64,000 nucleotides of DNA from DATBFG01 sp036558645. GTDB taxonomy: Bacteria; Acidobacteriota; Terriglobia; Terriglobales; Acidobacteriaceae. Location of the stretch: positions 62,001-126,000 of the forward strand of contig DATBFG010000072.1 in NCBI GenBank assembly GCA_036558645.1. Reading direction: 5' to 3'. This document shows, in pieces, positions 43,770 through 52,997 of the stretch. The stretch's first letter is position 1, and each line of letters starts with the position of its first letter. Under the pieces are notes generated by a model. The model was not told where the DNA came from and did not search any database. It worked only from the letters and a program-made list of their open reading frames with translations. The position numbers and the translations under genes were made by a program.

Positions 43770-46700
43770 TTAGAAAGATAGAGACGCCTTTAGCTGGATC
43801 ACACGTGGCGATGCATCGCCACCCAGGAACGAGCCCAGAATGCTGGTAGGTACGCTGACCGTGTTATTGATCTGTCCGAACTGCGGATCGAAGATGTCGC
43901 CGACCGGCTGATCAAAGTTTGCGTGATTCAGGACATTGAAGAACTGGAATCCAATGCCGAGGTTAGAGCCTTCCCAGCGCGGGATCTTGAAGTTCTTCAT
44001 CAGTGTCAGGTCCGTATCGAAGAAATTCGGACCATAGAGCTGGTTGCGGCGTTGATTGCCGAAACCGTTGACCGCAGGCGAGAACTGTCCGCCTGGAGTG
44101 TTGACGGTAGAGGTAACGCACGGAGTCGTGAGCGCCCCACGGTCACAAGAAACCGGCCCGATCGTGGTGTTGGCGAACACATTGAATCCCGCTGTCGTGA
44201 AGTAGTTGAAGCCGTTAAGAACTCCGGTGGTATTGGAGTCAACAGCGGTGTAGGGCAGACCACTCCGCGAGAACAACGTTCCGGATACCGTCCAATCGGT
44301 AAGCAGCTTCAACCAGCCGGACTTCGCGTAGTTGGTATTCCACACGTAGTTGAGGCTCAGGTAATGCCGCGTATCGTAATCGGCATTGCCATAGTTCAGG
44401 CGGCGCAGATTGTTAGGATCCGAAGGATTCAGAACACTGGTGTTGGTAGCGAAGTTGTACTGCAGGAATCCGGCATTGGAGATTTCATCCAGTGCGTGAC
44501 TCCAGGTGTAGTTGGCCTGTACCTGCAGGTTCGAGAATTTCTTGGTGAACGAAGCAGTCAGTCCGTTGTAATTGGAGACGGCCGCACTCTGAACCTCGGT
44601 GATGGCGCCGAATCGAGGATCCGGAGCAGTAACCGGGAGGCCCGCGAACGAGGCCACGCCCAACTCAGAGGCGCACGTCGCATCGCAGAACGCGTTCAAG
44701 CCGCCGTTCTGTGACGCCTCATACAAGCCATGATTTCCAACGTAATTCAGAGAGAACGAAGCGCTACGTCCGATCCCCTGCTGGAGCGCCAGGTTCCACT
44801 CCTGATAACGAGGAGAGTGGAGGGAAGAGGCTCCGTTAAACAGATTGGGCGGAACGAACGGAACTCCTGCAGGCAAAGATGCAGCGATGCTAGCGAGAGT
44901 GCCACCGTTGGCGAAGCCCGTCTGGAAGGCGGTGTTCGCCTGCGATGCAAGCGATGCCTGGTTGTTCGCCACATCGGGCGACAGCGGAGCAATTCCCGTC
45001 GAGAACTGGTTATTAAGAGGGGAATTGTTCAGGAAGTTGTCTGCGATCGTGGCCGGGAAGGCGTCGCCAAAGAGTCCGAAGCCACCACGAATAACGGTGT
45101 CATGACCAGGCCCCAGCGGAGTCCAAGCGAAGCCGATCCGAGGTTGCCAATCTATATTGGTGAACTCGTTCAGCGCCTGGTGAAGGCCGGTCTGAATGAC
45201 CGCATTGTACGGTTGATTCGGATCGTGCGAGATATTCTGGAAGGAATCCGAGAGTCTCGCGAAGCAATCCGTCTGACAAACCGGGTTGGAGTTATGCTCC
45301 GCCCGCAAGCTGAGTGTCAGTTTGAAATTCGGGCGAATGGCCCACTCGTCCTGCGCGTACAGACCAAGGCCATAAAGAGCAATTGGTGCCGTGGGCTGCG
45401 TTGGGAAATTCTGCAGGTAGGTGGTGCCGTTTCCGTTAAAGAAGTTATCCAGAGTTTCCGACGAGCTGTAACCAATCGACTGGAACCCCGGGCTGTAGGT
45501 AGTGATGTCGTTGCGGCGGAAATTAACGCCAAACTTAAGGTTGTGGTTGCCGTGGAGTGTCGAGAAGTCATCCACGATCTGATATTGAGTGACGTTGCGT
45601 CCTTGCGGCCAGAAGTTCAAGTCACGACCCAGACCGAAGAACGCATTGCCCGCAAATCCCAGACGATAGGGAAACGCTTGCACTGCGGCATCGATGTCCG
45701 AAGGCGCGAACAGCGCGCTGTACCAGGATCCGGAAAGGATGAACTGGTTCACCGACGTTGCGCCAAAGGTGTGCGTTTCGTTCAGCTGCCCTTCATATTG
45801 CGGCTGATCGCTGACCGCATTAAAGAGCGGGCTGATCGGATCGGTGTAGCTTGCTTGAACCCCGTGGTCCGTGCGGAAGTGAACGAACAGGCGGTCTTTA
45901 TCGCTGATGTTCTGGTCAACCCGTGCGCTGAGCAACCACTCGTGCGTGAAGTTTCCTGCAGTAGAGCGGAACTGCAACGCGCAAGGGGTCCCGGCGGGTA
46001 TCAGAGGGCTGGAAAAGCTACCGCAGCCGGCTCCTGTCGGATTCCCGCTTGCGTCGGTACCGCCGGCCAGGCCAGTAGTGGATGCGCCGCTTGCACCGGG
46101 AGCATTGTTCCAGAGACTGAACATCTGCTGGTAGAAGGGAATCGATCCCGGGCTGCTGACCGCCAGGTTGGCGAGAGTCGCCGCCTGGAATTCCGGACTC
46201 GGAATGTTAACCGGCTGATTCGTCGGCAGGACCACGCGCAGACCTTCCGTGTTCACGAAGAAGAAGGTCTTGTCCTTGACGATGGGACCACCGAACGATG
46301 CTCCCCACTGGTTAGCATTCACGAATGGACGATCTACATCGGATTGCTTATTGAAGTAGTTGTTGGCATTCATGGCACGGCCATTCCAGTAGTAATTGGC
46401 ATTGCCATGGAAGGTGTTCGAACCCGACTTGGTTACGTAGTTCACGTTGGCTCCGGCTAATCCACCGTACTGCCCGGAGTAACCGTTATTGACGACCGAT
46501 ACTTCCTGAACATCATTGGCGCCGAGCAGAAGGTTAGTTGCGCCGGAGTTGTTGAGGTTCAAAAAAGGATCATTTTCGTTCTGGCCGTTGACCGTGAAGA
46601 GGTTTGAGGTTGCAGGCAGTCCGTAGATAGCAGAGTTTCCGTAGCCGGCCTGCGTATTCATCACGGCGCCGGGTGCAAGTTGCACGATGTAACTCAGATC

Positions 46701-47159
46701 GTTTCCACCATTTGGTGTTTGCTCGATCTGTTGCGGCGTAAAGGTCGTGGTGATATTTCCGTTCTGGGTTTGCACCACGGCGCTTTCAGCAGTGACTTCT
46801 ACCGTCTGGCTGGTTTGGGAGAGACCCAGTTGCAGGTTGATCGTGCTGGCCTGGCCGACTGTGACATAGGTGTTACGTTGTGCTATCTGAAAGCCTTGTG
46901 CGGTCGCGGACACGGTGTAGTTTCCCGGCTTCAGCAGAGAGAAGCGGTACACGCCCTGCCCGTTTGTGGGCGCAGTCTGCGTTTGACCTGTGTCATTGTT
47001 TTTGAGCGTGACTTGCGCGTTGGTCAAGATCGCGCCGCTTGGATCGGAGATAATGCCGGTAACATCTCCGGAAACGATATTTTGTGCTATCAGTGGCGTG
47101 ACCAGGAGTCCGGCCAGCGACAGCAAGATGAGAAACAGAGAATACTTTCTGGAAAACAT
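43770..47159 (-). CDS. Oar-like TonB-dependent outer-membrane receptor
   Basis: 1129 residues from the ATG at 47159 (AGGAAGAGGAAG upstream). Signal peptide MFSRKYSLFLILLSLAGLLVTPLIAQ. A carboxypeptidase-regulatory-like (CarboxypepD_reg) domain follows (about 30-115; GDVTGIISDPSGAILTNAQVTLKN), then a plug domain (QIEQTPNGGNDLSYIVQLAPG) and a long beta-barrel rich in aromatic strands ending in FQFFNVLNHANFDQP and the terminal VIQLKASLSF. This Oar-like class is greatly expanded in acidobacteria and is thought to take up large saccharides, siderophores or peptides. A strong terminator follows. Its substrate is unknown. Confidence 0.95.
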   Translation of the reverse strand: MFSRKYSLFLILLSLAGLLVTPLIAQNIVSGDVTGIISDPSGAILTNAQVTLKNNDTGQTQTAPTNGQGVYRFSLLKPGNYTVSATAQGFQIAQRNTYVTVGQASTINLQLGLSQTSQTVEVTAESAVVQTQNGNITTTFTPQQIEQTPNGGNDLSYIVQLAPGAVMNTQAGYGNSAIYGLPATSNLFTVNGQNENDPFLNLNNSGATNLLLGANDVQEVSVVNNGYSGQYGGLAGANVNYVTKSGSNTFHGNANYYWNGRAMNANNYFNKQSDVDRPFVNANQWGASFGGPIVKDKTFFFVNTEGLRVVLPTNQPVNIPSPEFQAATLANLAVSSPGSIPFYQQMFSLWNNAPGASGASTTGLAGGTDASGNPTGAGCGSFSSPLIPAGTPCALQFRSTAGNFTHEWLLSARVDQNISDKDRLFVHFRTDHGVQASYTDPISPLFNAVSDQPQYEGQLNETHTFGATSVNQFILSGSWYSALFAPSDIDAAVQAFPYRLGFAGNAFFGLGRDLNFWPQGRNVTQYQIVDDFSTLHGNHNLKFGVNFRRNDITTYSPGFQSIGYSSSETLDNFFNGNGTTYLQNFPTQPTAPIALYGLGLYAQDEWAIRPNFKLTLSLRAEHNSNPVCQTDCFARLSDSFQNISHDPNQPYNAVIQTGLHQALNEFTNIDWQPRIGFAWTPLGPGHDTVIRGGFGLFGDAFPATIADNFLNNSPLNNQFSTGIAPLSPDVANNQASLASQANTAFQTGFANGGTLASIAASLPAGVPFVPPNLFNGASSLHSPRYQEWNLALQQGIGRSASFSLNYVGNHGLYEASQNGGLNAFCDATCASELGVASFAGLPVTAPDPRFGAITEVQSAAVSNYNGLTASFTKKFSNLQVQANYTWSHALDEISNAGFLQYNFATNTSVLNPSDPNNLRRLNYGNADYDTRHYLSLNYVWNTNYAKSGWLKLLTDWTVSGTLFSRSGLPYTAVDSNTTGVLNGFNYFTTAGFNVFANTTIGPVSCDRGALTTPCVTSTVNTPGGQFSPAVNGFGNQRRNQLYGPNFFDTDLTLMKNFKIPRWEGSNLGIGFQFFNVLNHANFDQPVGDIFDPQFGQINNTVSVPTSILGSFLGGDASPRVIQLKASLSF

Positions 47160-47835
47160 CAGTACTTCCTCTTCCTTTCCTGTCTTAATTGAGTTACACA
47201 ATGAGCCGTTGCGGAGTTGCGGCTCGCTTACGGGGCGTGCAACGAATGAGCGGAGTCGAACGACGTTGCCAGAGCGAGGCACAAAGTGTCTCCGAGTTCT
47301 CTACGAGAGTTCCCGCAAGAGCGAGAAAGGCATCTTTTCGTAGCTCGGATTGCGCGGTCGCGGCAGATTCGTCCGCAGCAATAAGAAAGTGGCTGTTGCC
47401 CTGTGGAAAACTACCGCGATGAAGCCTTAGCAGGATCCCTGGGTTATTGAGCCTTGTACACTCTGTGAACAACACCTGCATACAAACTACTCGTGAATTT
47501 AGCAAGTGTGTTGCCACAGCACGGCCTAACGAGAAGCTACGTATTGTTAGACACTTACAGTCGATGCTCGGGGACGCTCCTCTTGCTTATCTTCAGATTC
47601 ATGGACGTAAATCCACAAACACATAGAGTGTGTAGATGTTTACGAATATTTACACATCGAGAAGCGGTCTGGCGATGCAGAAAACGAGAACAGGATGCAA
47701 GAAGACGCGGATATTTCTTGAATCAATTTGCTTGATTGGCGTGACAAAGACCGAGGTCACGATTCGTGACCGTGGAATCCGAGGTGATGTACCCTTATCC
47801 GAAAATGCGTCGGTTCTAAGGCAGCGTAGCAGGAG
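47160..47835. other. Long intergenic region upstream of the Oar-like receptor
   Basis: About 675 bases between the receptor start and the M50 stop. Small frames on both strands lack ribosome binding sites. A short inverted repeat (GAGCCG/CGGCTC) is near 47202-47225. The stretch around 47620-47670 is AT-rich. Presumably the receptor promoter lies here. Confidence 0.35.
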
Positions 47836-48861
47836 TTACTGCGAGTGATACTCACGCAGAATGGCCTGGAGGGAACTCTGCTCGAAAGGTGCGGGAATGA
47901 AAGTTAGAGCCAGCATCACCAGTGCGGCGAGTGCTAGCCAACGGCGTCCTCTCGTGAGCGCCGGGTAATCTGGCACTTCCGGATGTCTCACGCCGCTCAA
48001 GCGAAGCAAGATGGCCCACAGCAGCCATCCAGCCCAGCAGTAATAGGCGAGAGGCAAGAGCGCGACGATCGTGAGTTGCGACACAGTCCGATGCAGGCGC
48101 GGAGCAATCGAAAAAACAATGTGACCACCGTCGAGTTGTCCGCCAGGCAAAAGGTTGAGCGAGGTGGCGAACATCCCCACCCACGCTGCGATGACGGTTG
48201 GATGCAGCAACATACGTTCGACGGCGACGGCACGAGAAGTAAGCCCCAGACTCACTAGCAGCCATTGCACACCTGAGAAAACCAGGGGATACCCTGGTTG
48301 AAACGATGAGTGCAGTACATCGCCAGAGATCGGCACGGCCTTGGAGATGCTCAATCCAAACCCGAGAGCAAAGACAGAAAAGATGAATCCCGCAATCGGA
48401 CCTGCGATCCCTATATCGAACAGTTCCGAACGTGAGCGAATCGGGGAACGAATGCGAATAAATGCTCCTAACGTTCCGATCAAAGTTGGAAATGGAATGA
48501 AGAACGGCAGGGTTGCAGCCACTCCGTATCGCCGGCAATAAAGGTAGTGTCCCATCTCGTGCGCCAGCAGGATCAGCATCAAGGTCAACGAGAACGGAAT
48601 CCCCATCGCCAAATGCGTGGCACTAAAAACCCATTTCCATGGGAATAGGTCGGGGCTACCGTCGCCCATGTAAAACGCGGGCCAGCTGTGCTGGAAGTTA
48701 AATTCCAGGCGCGCACCGACTACCAGGGTGGTCAAAACCGTCAGCAGCAGCAGCAATGCGTGGAGCCAATAGCGTGGCCGGTACGTAGGTGGTAGGACTA
48801 GTTCCTCCGTAGGGCGGTAGTACTCGATACTTGAAGACATGGAAGAGCTGGGGCTAGACAT
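47836..48861 (-). CDS. M50-family membrane metalloprotease (site-2-protease type)
   Basis: 341 residues from the ATG at 48861; earlier starts would run into the HU gene. Several membrane helices contain the zinc motif LLAHEMGHYLYC and the second-site motif LLPGGQLDGGH, which together identify an S2P-type protease cutting inside the membrane. FFIPFPTLIGTLGAFIRIRSPI matches the family's conserved region after the first motif. Such proteases release regulators such as anti-sigma factors. No partner is adjacent. Confidence 0.92.
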   Translation of the reverse strand: MSSPSSSMSSSIEYYRPTEELVLPPTYRPRYWLHALLLLLTVLTTLVVGARLEFNFQHSWPAFYMGDGSPDLFPWKWVFSATHLAMGIPFSLTLMLILLAHEMGHYLYCRRYGVAATLPFFIPFPTLIGTLGAFIRIRSPIRSRSELFDIGIAGPIAGFIFSVFALGFGLSISKAVPISGDVLHSSFQPGYPLVFSGVQWLLVSLGLTSRAVAVERMLLHPTVIAAWVGMFATSLNLLPGGQLDGGHIVFSIAPRLHRTVSQLTIVALLPLAYYCWAGWLLWAILLRLSGVRHPEVPDYPALTRGRRWLALAALVMLALTFIPAPFEQSSLQAILREYHSQ

Positions 48862-48922
48862 CAGAGATACAAGCTTAGATGATTCGGCGGGAGCATGGGA
48901 ACTTGAGGTACCCAGGCCAGCT

Positions 48923-49192
48923 TTAATCGATCGACTGCAACTCCTTACCCGGCTTGAATCGAACGGCTTTGCCTGGAGGGATGGAAACCTCCGCCCCGGT
49001 TCGAGGATTGCGACCGATACCGGTTTTGCGCGGCCGGACGTTGAACACGCCAAACCCTCGCAACTCAATACGATCGCCCTTGGCTAATGAACGCTTCATA
49101 CTCTCGAAAACGGTTTCCACGGCCAATTCGGCCTTGGTTTTGGTGATACCCGTTTTATTGACCACTTCGTTGATGATATCGAGCTTGATCAC
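48923..49192 (-). CDS. hup: HU/IHF-family DNA-binding protein
   Basis: 89 residues from a GTG start. The HU core is clear: MIKLDIINEVVNKTGITKTKAE, then KGDRIELRGFGVFNVRPRKTGIGRNPRTGAEVSIP with the DNA-arm RNPRTG motif, and KAVRFKPGKEL. It bends and packs chromosomal DNA as a dimer. A good sigma-70 promoter lies about 40 bases upstream. It is transcribed toward the M50 gene. Confidence 0.95.
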   Translation of the reverse strand: MIKLDIINEVVNKTGITKTKAELAVETVFESMKRSLAKGDRIELRGFGVFNVRPRKTGIGRNPRTGAEVSIPPGKAVRFKPGKELQSID

Positions 49193-49237
49193 GAGAGGCC
49201 CCCGGCGTCGGAGTCAAAACCTTGTATCAAGTCATTG

Positions 49238-49266
49238 ATGCTAAGGGAGATAACGGAGATTGTCAA
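49238..49266 (-). promoter_or_regulatory. Sigma-70 promoter of the HU gene
   Basis: On the minus strand a perfect -35 TTGACA (49266-49261) is separated by 17 bases from TAGCAT (49243-49238). The expected start site is about 40 bases before the HU GTG. An 8-bp inverted repeat GGGAGATA/TATCTCCC (49245-49252 and 49275-49282) spans the -35 element, with one arm inside the spacer. Confidence 0.7.
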
Positions 49267-49452
49267 CGGGCCTGTATCTCCCGTAATATGGGCGAACCCT
49301 CGTAGTACCGGATTTTCGGACTGTCCGCCAGCCAGAAATTCATTTGGTAATCTTGCGATCGGGGAATTGGGTGGTTTTTCGAAACGCGACGAATGCGTCG
49401 CAGATTGCCAGATTCCAAAATTATCCGATTACTAAATTTTTCAAGGAGTTCC

Positions 49453-50004
49453 ATGCTCAAGAGTGACCGCTGGATTCGCAAGATGGCTCGGGAACATGAC
49501 ATGATTAACCCCTTTTCCGAGAAACAAGTGCGGCAAGGGGTGGTTTCTTACGGACTTTCTTCCTACGGATACGACCTGCGCGTGGCCGATGAGTTCAAGA
49601 TTTTCACCAACGTGAATTCCTCAATCGTCGATCCTAAGAATTTCGATGAGAAATCGTTCGTGACAGTGCAGACCGATGTAGCCATCGTTCCGCCTAACTC
49701 CTTTGCACTAGCGAGATCGGTCGAATACTTCAAGATCCCCCGAGATGTGCTCACCATCTGTGTCGGCAAGTCCACGTATGCCCGTTGCGGCATTATCGTA
49801 AACGTGACACCGTTTGAGCCAGAGTGGGAAGGCTTTGTGACGCTCGAAATCTCCAATACGACTCCCCTGCCGGCGAAAATCTACGCCAATGAAGGGCTCT
49901 GCCAGATCATTTTCTTCCAGGGAGATGAAGTCTGCGAAACCAGCTACGCCGATCGCAAAGGCAAGTACCAATCGCAGAAGGGGATTGTGCTGCCGAAATT
50001 GTAG
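49453..50004 (+). CDS. dcd: dCTP deaminase
   Basis: 183 residues from the ATG at 49453, with AAGGAG upstream. The dCTP deaminase fold is clear: LSSYGYDLRVADEFKIF, VGKSTYARCGIIVNVTPFEPEWEGFVTLEISNTTP with the catalytic Glu of the EGFVTLE region, and IYANEGLCQIIFF. It converts dCTP to dUTP for thymidylate synthesis and controls nucleotide pools. It is divergent from HU and is a single gene. Confidence 0.95.
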   Translation: MLKSDRWIRKMAREHDMINPFSEKQVRQGVVSYGLSSYGYDLRVADEFKIFTNVNSSIVDPKNFDEKSFVTVQTDVAIVPPNSFALARSVEYFKIPRDVLTICVGKSTYARCGIIVNVTPFEPEWEGFVTLEISNTTPLPAKIYANEGLCQIIFFQGDEVCETSYADRKGKYQSQKGIVLPKL

Positions 50005-50173
50005 AGTCAGTCGTCAGCTCAAGGTGATCCCCGCTGTCAGCTTGTGCCTATACTTCGCTCACAAGCGACAACGGGGTTCCGAGTCATGCGAATGAATCGG
50101 GCGACTCTTGTGAACGGGAGTGTTAGCAGAGGAGCGAGAGGCCAATGACTAACCGCGAACGAGGAACGATCCA

Positions 50174-50608
50174 CTACTTCCTGCTGTTCTCGCCTTCCTT
50201 GTACATGTACTTAATTGCGGGTTTGTAGATCATGAGGTTGGGCTGGGAGTTGCGTGTGATTTTGATGCAGCAGCGGTCATACCATTCGATGACGCCGTGG
50301 ATTTCCTCGCCGTCGCGCAGCACGATCACCATCGGTGTATGTGTCTGCATCTGCTTCTGATAGTAGAAATTTTCAGCATTGGTTTGCTCGGCCGGAGGAG
50401 CCTTTCTTCCGCCGGCTGGCCGCTCATTGCGTTCCGGGCGGTCATTGCGTTCGGGACGGTCGCGTCGTTCAGCCATGGGGGACGACATATGATTATGGTT
50501 GTGGTTATGGTCTCCACGATTGAGCGATGGCCGAATCAGCTTGCGGTTGGCAAATCCTTCCTGCTCGATTGGACCATCGACGGAAATCGCCTGTGTCGCA
50601 TCTTTCAT
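50174..50608 (-). CDS. hfq: Hfq-domain protein with long N-terminal extension
   Basis: 144 residues from the ATG at 50608 (AGGTGA just ahead). The last 60 or so residues form an Sm/Hfq domain: QKQMQTHTPMVIVLRDGEEIHGVIEWYDRCCIKITRN, then LMIYKPAIKYMYK, where the Hfq YKHA motif reads YKPA. The N-terminal part is a His/Asn run followed by repeats of (R/N)DRPERN type rich in Arg, Glu and Pro, likely disordered. Classical Hfq is 75 to 100 residues and carries extensions at the C-terminus instead. It probably binds small RNAs; the extension may add basic contacts. Confidence 0.8.
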   Translation of the reverse strand: MKDATQAISVDGPIEQEGFANRKLIRPSLNRGDHNHNHNHMSSPMAERRDRPERNDRPERNERPAGGRKAPPAEQTNAENFYYQKQMQTHTPMVIVLRDGEEIHGVIEWYDRCCIKITRNSQPNLMIYKPAIKYMYKEGENSRK

Positions 50609-50774
50609 GGCATCACCTGTCCGACACGCTTTGTAGCGGGCCACAACACGGCGCTGCTGTGATTGTGGGTTACTGAAGGCGTGAACTTGCCCCTACCGTA
50701 GCACACGAGACGCGGCCATGACAATGCTCGCGTTCCATTGTGCTCACTTTGAGACAAAGAGTAGTTTCCAGAGC

Positions 50775-51752
50775 TCAATTCCGAGCAATCACGGCAAGTG
50801 TGCCATCGAGGGTATTGGCGACATAGATCATCTGTGTCGCTGAACTGAAGGCAATTCCCGAGGGACCACGGCCCACGCGCAAGCTGCGCACTACCTTGAA
50901 GCTGTCTGCATCGCTCAGGACTATGGTCCGATGGTTTGGATCGATGCCCCCGCTGGTGATGACTTGCTTCAACCCCGGCAAGAATCCCAACGCATTCACG
51001 TCTCCCACCTTCTTGATTGTTCCCAGCTGAGAGTTATCGGTTGTACTGATCACGGAAACGTCGGGTATTGACGTATCTCCATTGTGGTTCGCCACGTACA
51101 AGAGAGCGCTCTTGTCGTCGACCGCCATCGGAGGAATCAGGGTTGGATTTCCCTGAAGCTGGATAGGGTCAACGAACTCGTTCGTGGCACCGTCTATGAC
51201 GAATACATCGCATTGGCATAGCGACGCACCATAAACACGATTTGTCGTCTGGCTGACGGTCAGTCCGCCTGGGCTGGTTACCCCCAGGGTTGCGATCACG
51301 TCATTATTGCTTCCGGCCAGTACGAGCACCTGGTTCGCAAGTTGATCCGCGATGTAAATTCGATTGGTCAGAGAGTTGACCGCTAGCGCCACTCCGGGGA
51401 TGCCGGGGACGATTGAAGTCACTAGATTGGTGTTGCCATCCACGACAGAAATGGATTCATCTTCAGAATTCAAGACGTAAATACGATTGGTGATGTAGTT
51501 GACCGCGACGGCAACGGGCTGGCGGCCGACCGGTATGGAGGTAATGATGTGGTTTGAAAAGCCATCGATGACTGACAACGATCCGGAAATCGTGTTGACG
51601 ACATAAAGGCGATTGGTCTTGTTGTTGATGGCGACGGCTGTTATTCCGGTACCGACTGGAATGTTGGCAACTACATGCAGTGCAAAAACCGGAATTGTCA
51701 GCAGAAAGATCGCAAGAGTGACGAAACGCAGGGAAAGTGTGGGACGTTGCAT
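50775..51752 (-). CDS. YVTN-type beta-propeller secreted protein
   Basis: 325 residues. A signal peptide (LRFVTLAIFLLTIPVFALHV) is followed by seven or so repeats of the form (I/L)YV(V/A)N...(G/S)(S/T)(L/V)(S/A)V(I/V)D, such as NRLYVVNTISGSLSVIDG and NRIYVLNSEDESISVVDG. These are YVTN/40-residue propeller blades found in exported proteins of soil bacteria. The role is structural or ligand binding; no enzyme motif is seen. A strong ribosome site is not visible. Confidence 0.85.
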   Translation of the reverse strand: MQRPTLSLRFVTLAIFLLTIPVFALHVVANIPVGTGITAVAINNKTNRLYVVNTISGSLSVIDGFSNHIITSIPVGRQPVAVAVNYITNRIYVLNSEDESISVVDGNTNLVTSIVPGIPGVALAVNSLTNRIYIADQLANQVLVLAGSNNDVIATLGVTSPGGLTVSQTTNRVYGASLCQCDVFVIDGATNEFVDPIQLQGNPTLIPPMAVDDKSALLYVANHNGDTSIPDVSVISTTDNSQLGTIKKVGDVNALGFLPGLKQVITSGGIDPNHRTIVLSDADSFKVVRSLRVGRGPSGIAFSSATQMIYVANTLDGTLAVIARN

Positions 51753-51846
51753 CCTGGGCCTCTGATTTTGAGGGGGAGTTTCGAGTGCAGAGAAGGTACC
51801 ACATCAACTCACAAAATGACTAGAGGCAAACGACCCCAAGACGAGC

Positions 51847-52950
51847 CTACACCGGTTCAAGGGCAGTGGCGAAGGCATCGAGTGAGAGCGAACGCAGAAG
51901 GTTTCGACGCATGCCTCGTTCCACATCTGCCAATCTTTCGGCAGCTCGTACGACCCATTCAAAGTCAGCGGCCGTGGCAAGCTTGCGTAAGTCATTTTCG
52001 ATGTCAACGTTACGGATCAGCTCGGGCGTAGAGGACTGCAGAAAAAGGATGTCCTGAAGAAGGGAATAAAGCGTGCGAAGCAGGTGATCGGTTTTTTCGC
52101 GTCCTTCAGCACCGGCGCGATATGTTTCGGTGATCTTGAACAGTTCACTATGCTCGCCACCGCGCAAGGCGGTATTGAGAAGAGCCAATGCGTGCGTGCG
52201 CGCGCCGATATATCCCTGCAGATCAAAACCTCGCGCCTTGCCAAGGGCGCCTTCGCTAAGCCGGGCCACAAGCGCGCGTTGCTGCGAAGACCAATCTGAA
52301 CGATGCTTCGACAAGTACTGTTCGATCTCGGAACCGGGTAGTGCCCCCAAAGTCACGATCATTGACCGGGAACGGATCGTGGACAGTAGTTCTCCCGGAT
52401 TATCGGCCAACAGGAAGATGGTTGCGAACTCGGGAGGCTCCTCGAGCACTTTGAGCAGAGAGTTCGCCGCTTCCTTCATGAATGCCGCGTCAGTGAAGAT
52501 GTAGACGCGCTCCTTTGCTTCGCCCGGGCGGAAATAGATTGTCTCGATCACGCGCCGAACCTGGTCCACCTTGATCATCATTTGCGGAGGATCGGGAGGG
52601 ATGACTAACACATCAGGATGAGTTTGCACGAATAAGCGTGTTTCCCGCTTATCGGTCTCACGCAGATTTTCGCGCGCCTCAACCGCCTCGGCGCACCGCG
52701 CGGAGAGGTCCTCTGATTGAGAAATGCGTACACAGTTGGAACACTTGCCGCAAAAATCGGGAAGACCGTCAGTAATGATTGGCGCGAGACAATTCATGGC
52801 CTTGGTGATCATCAATGCAAGGGTGTACTTCCCCGAACCGACGGAGCCCGCCAGGATCACGGCCTGAGGAAAGCGGCCGTGCGCAAGCATCTCGCGCAGA
52901 TGCCGCACAGTGCTTTCGTTCCCGTGGAAATCAGAAAACATACCAGTCAT
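51847..52950 (-). CDS. holB: DNA polymerase III delta-prime subunit
   Basis: 367 residues of the AAA+ clamp-loader family. Walker A is AGSVGSGKYTLAL, a zinc site follows (CGKCSNC with an earlier Cys), then HPDVLVIPPDPPQMMIKVDQVRRVIETI, VYIFTDAAFMKEAANSLLKVLEEPP and LLSTIRSRSMIV with the SRC-like arginine region. It helps load the beta clamp in replication. It lies about 45 bases downstream of tmk, in the common tmk-holB order. Confidence 0.93.
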   Translation of the reverse strand: MTGMFSDFHGNESTVRHLREMLAHGRFPQAVILAGSVGSGKYTLALMITKAMNCLAPIITDGLPDFCGKCSNCVRISQSEDLSARCAEAVEARENLRETDKRETRLFVQTHPDVLVIPPDPPQMMIKVDQVRRVIETIYFRPGEAKERVYIFTDAAFMKEAANSLLKVLEEPPEFATIFLLADNPGELLSTIRSRSMIVTLGALPGSEIEQYLSKHRSDWSSQQRALVARLSEGALGKARGFDLQGYIGARTHALALLNTALRGGEHSELFKITETYRAGAEGREKTDHLLRTLYSLLQDILFLQSSTPELIRNVDIENDLRKLATAADFEWVVRAAERLADVERGMRRNLLRSLSLDAFATALEPV

Positions 52951-52997
52951 CAGCTCCGGTCGGTCATCAGCAACTCAATTCTAATGCTGAAATCTAC

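Noticed and set aside
44730..46460. Long 576-codon plus-strand frame opposite the Oar-like receptor
   Set aside because: It is antisense to a receptor gene with signal peptide, plug, barrel and terminator; composition is Arg/Val-rich like a shadow frame and there is no recognisable domain.
50395..50475. Short tandem repeats in the DNA of the Hfq arm
   Set aside because: They simply encode the Arg-Asp-Arg-Pro-Glu repeats of the protein; not a separate repeat element.
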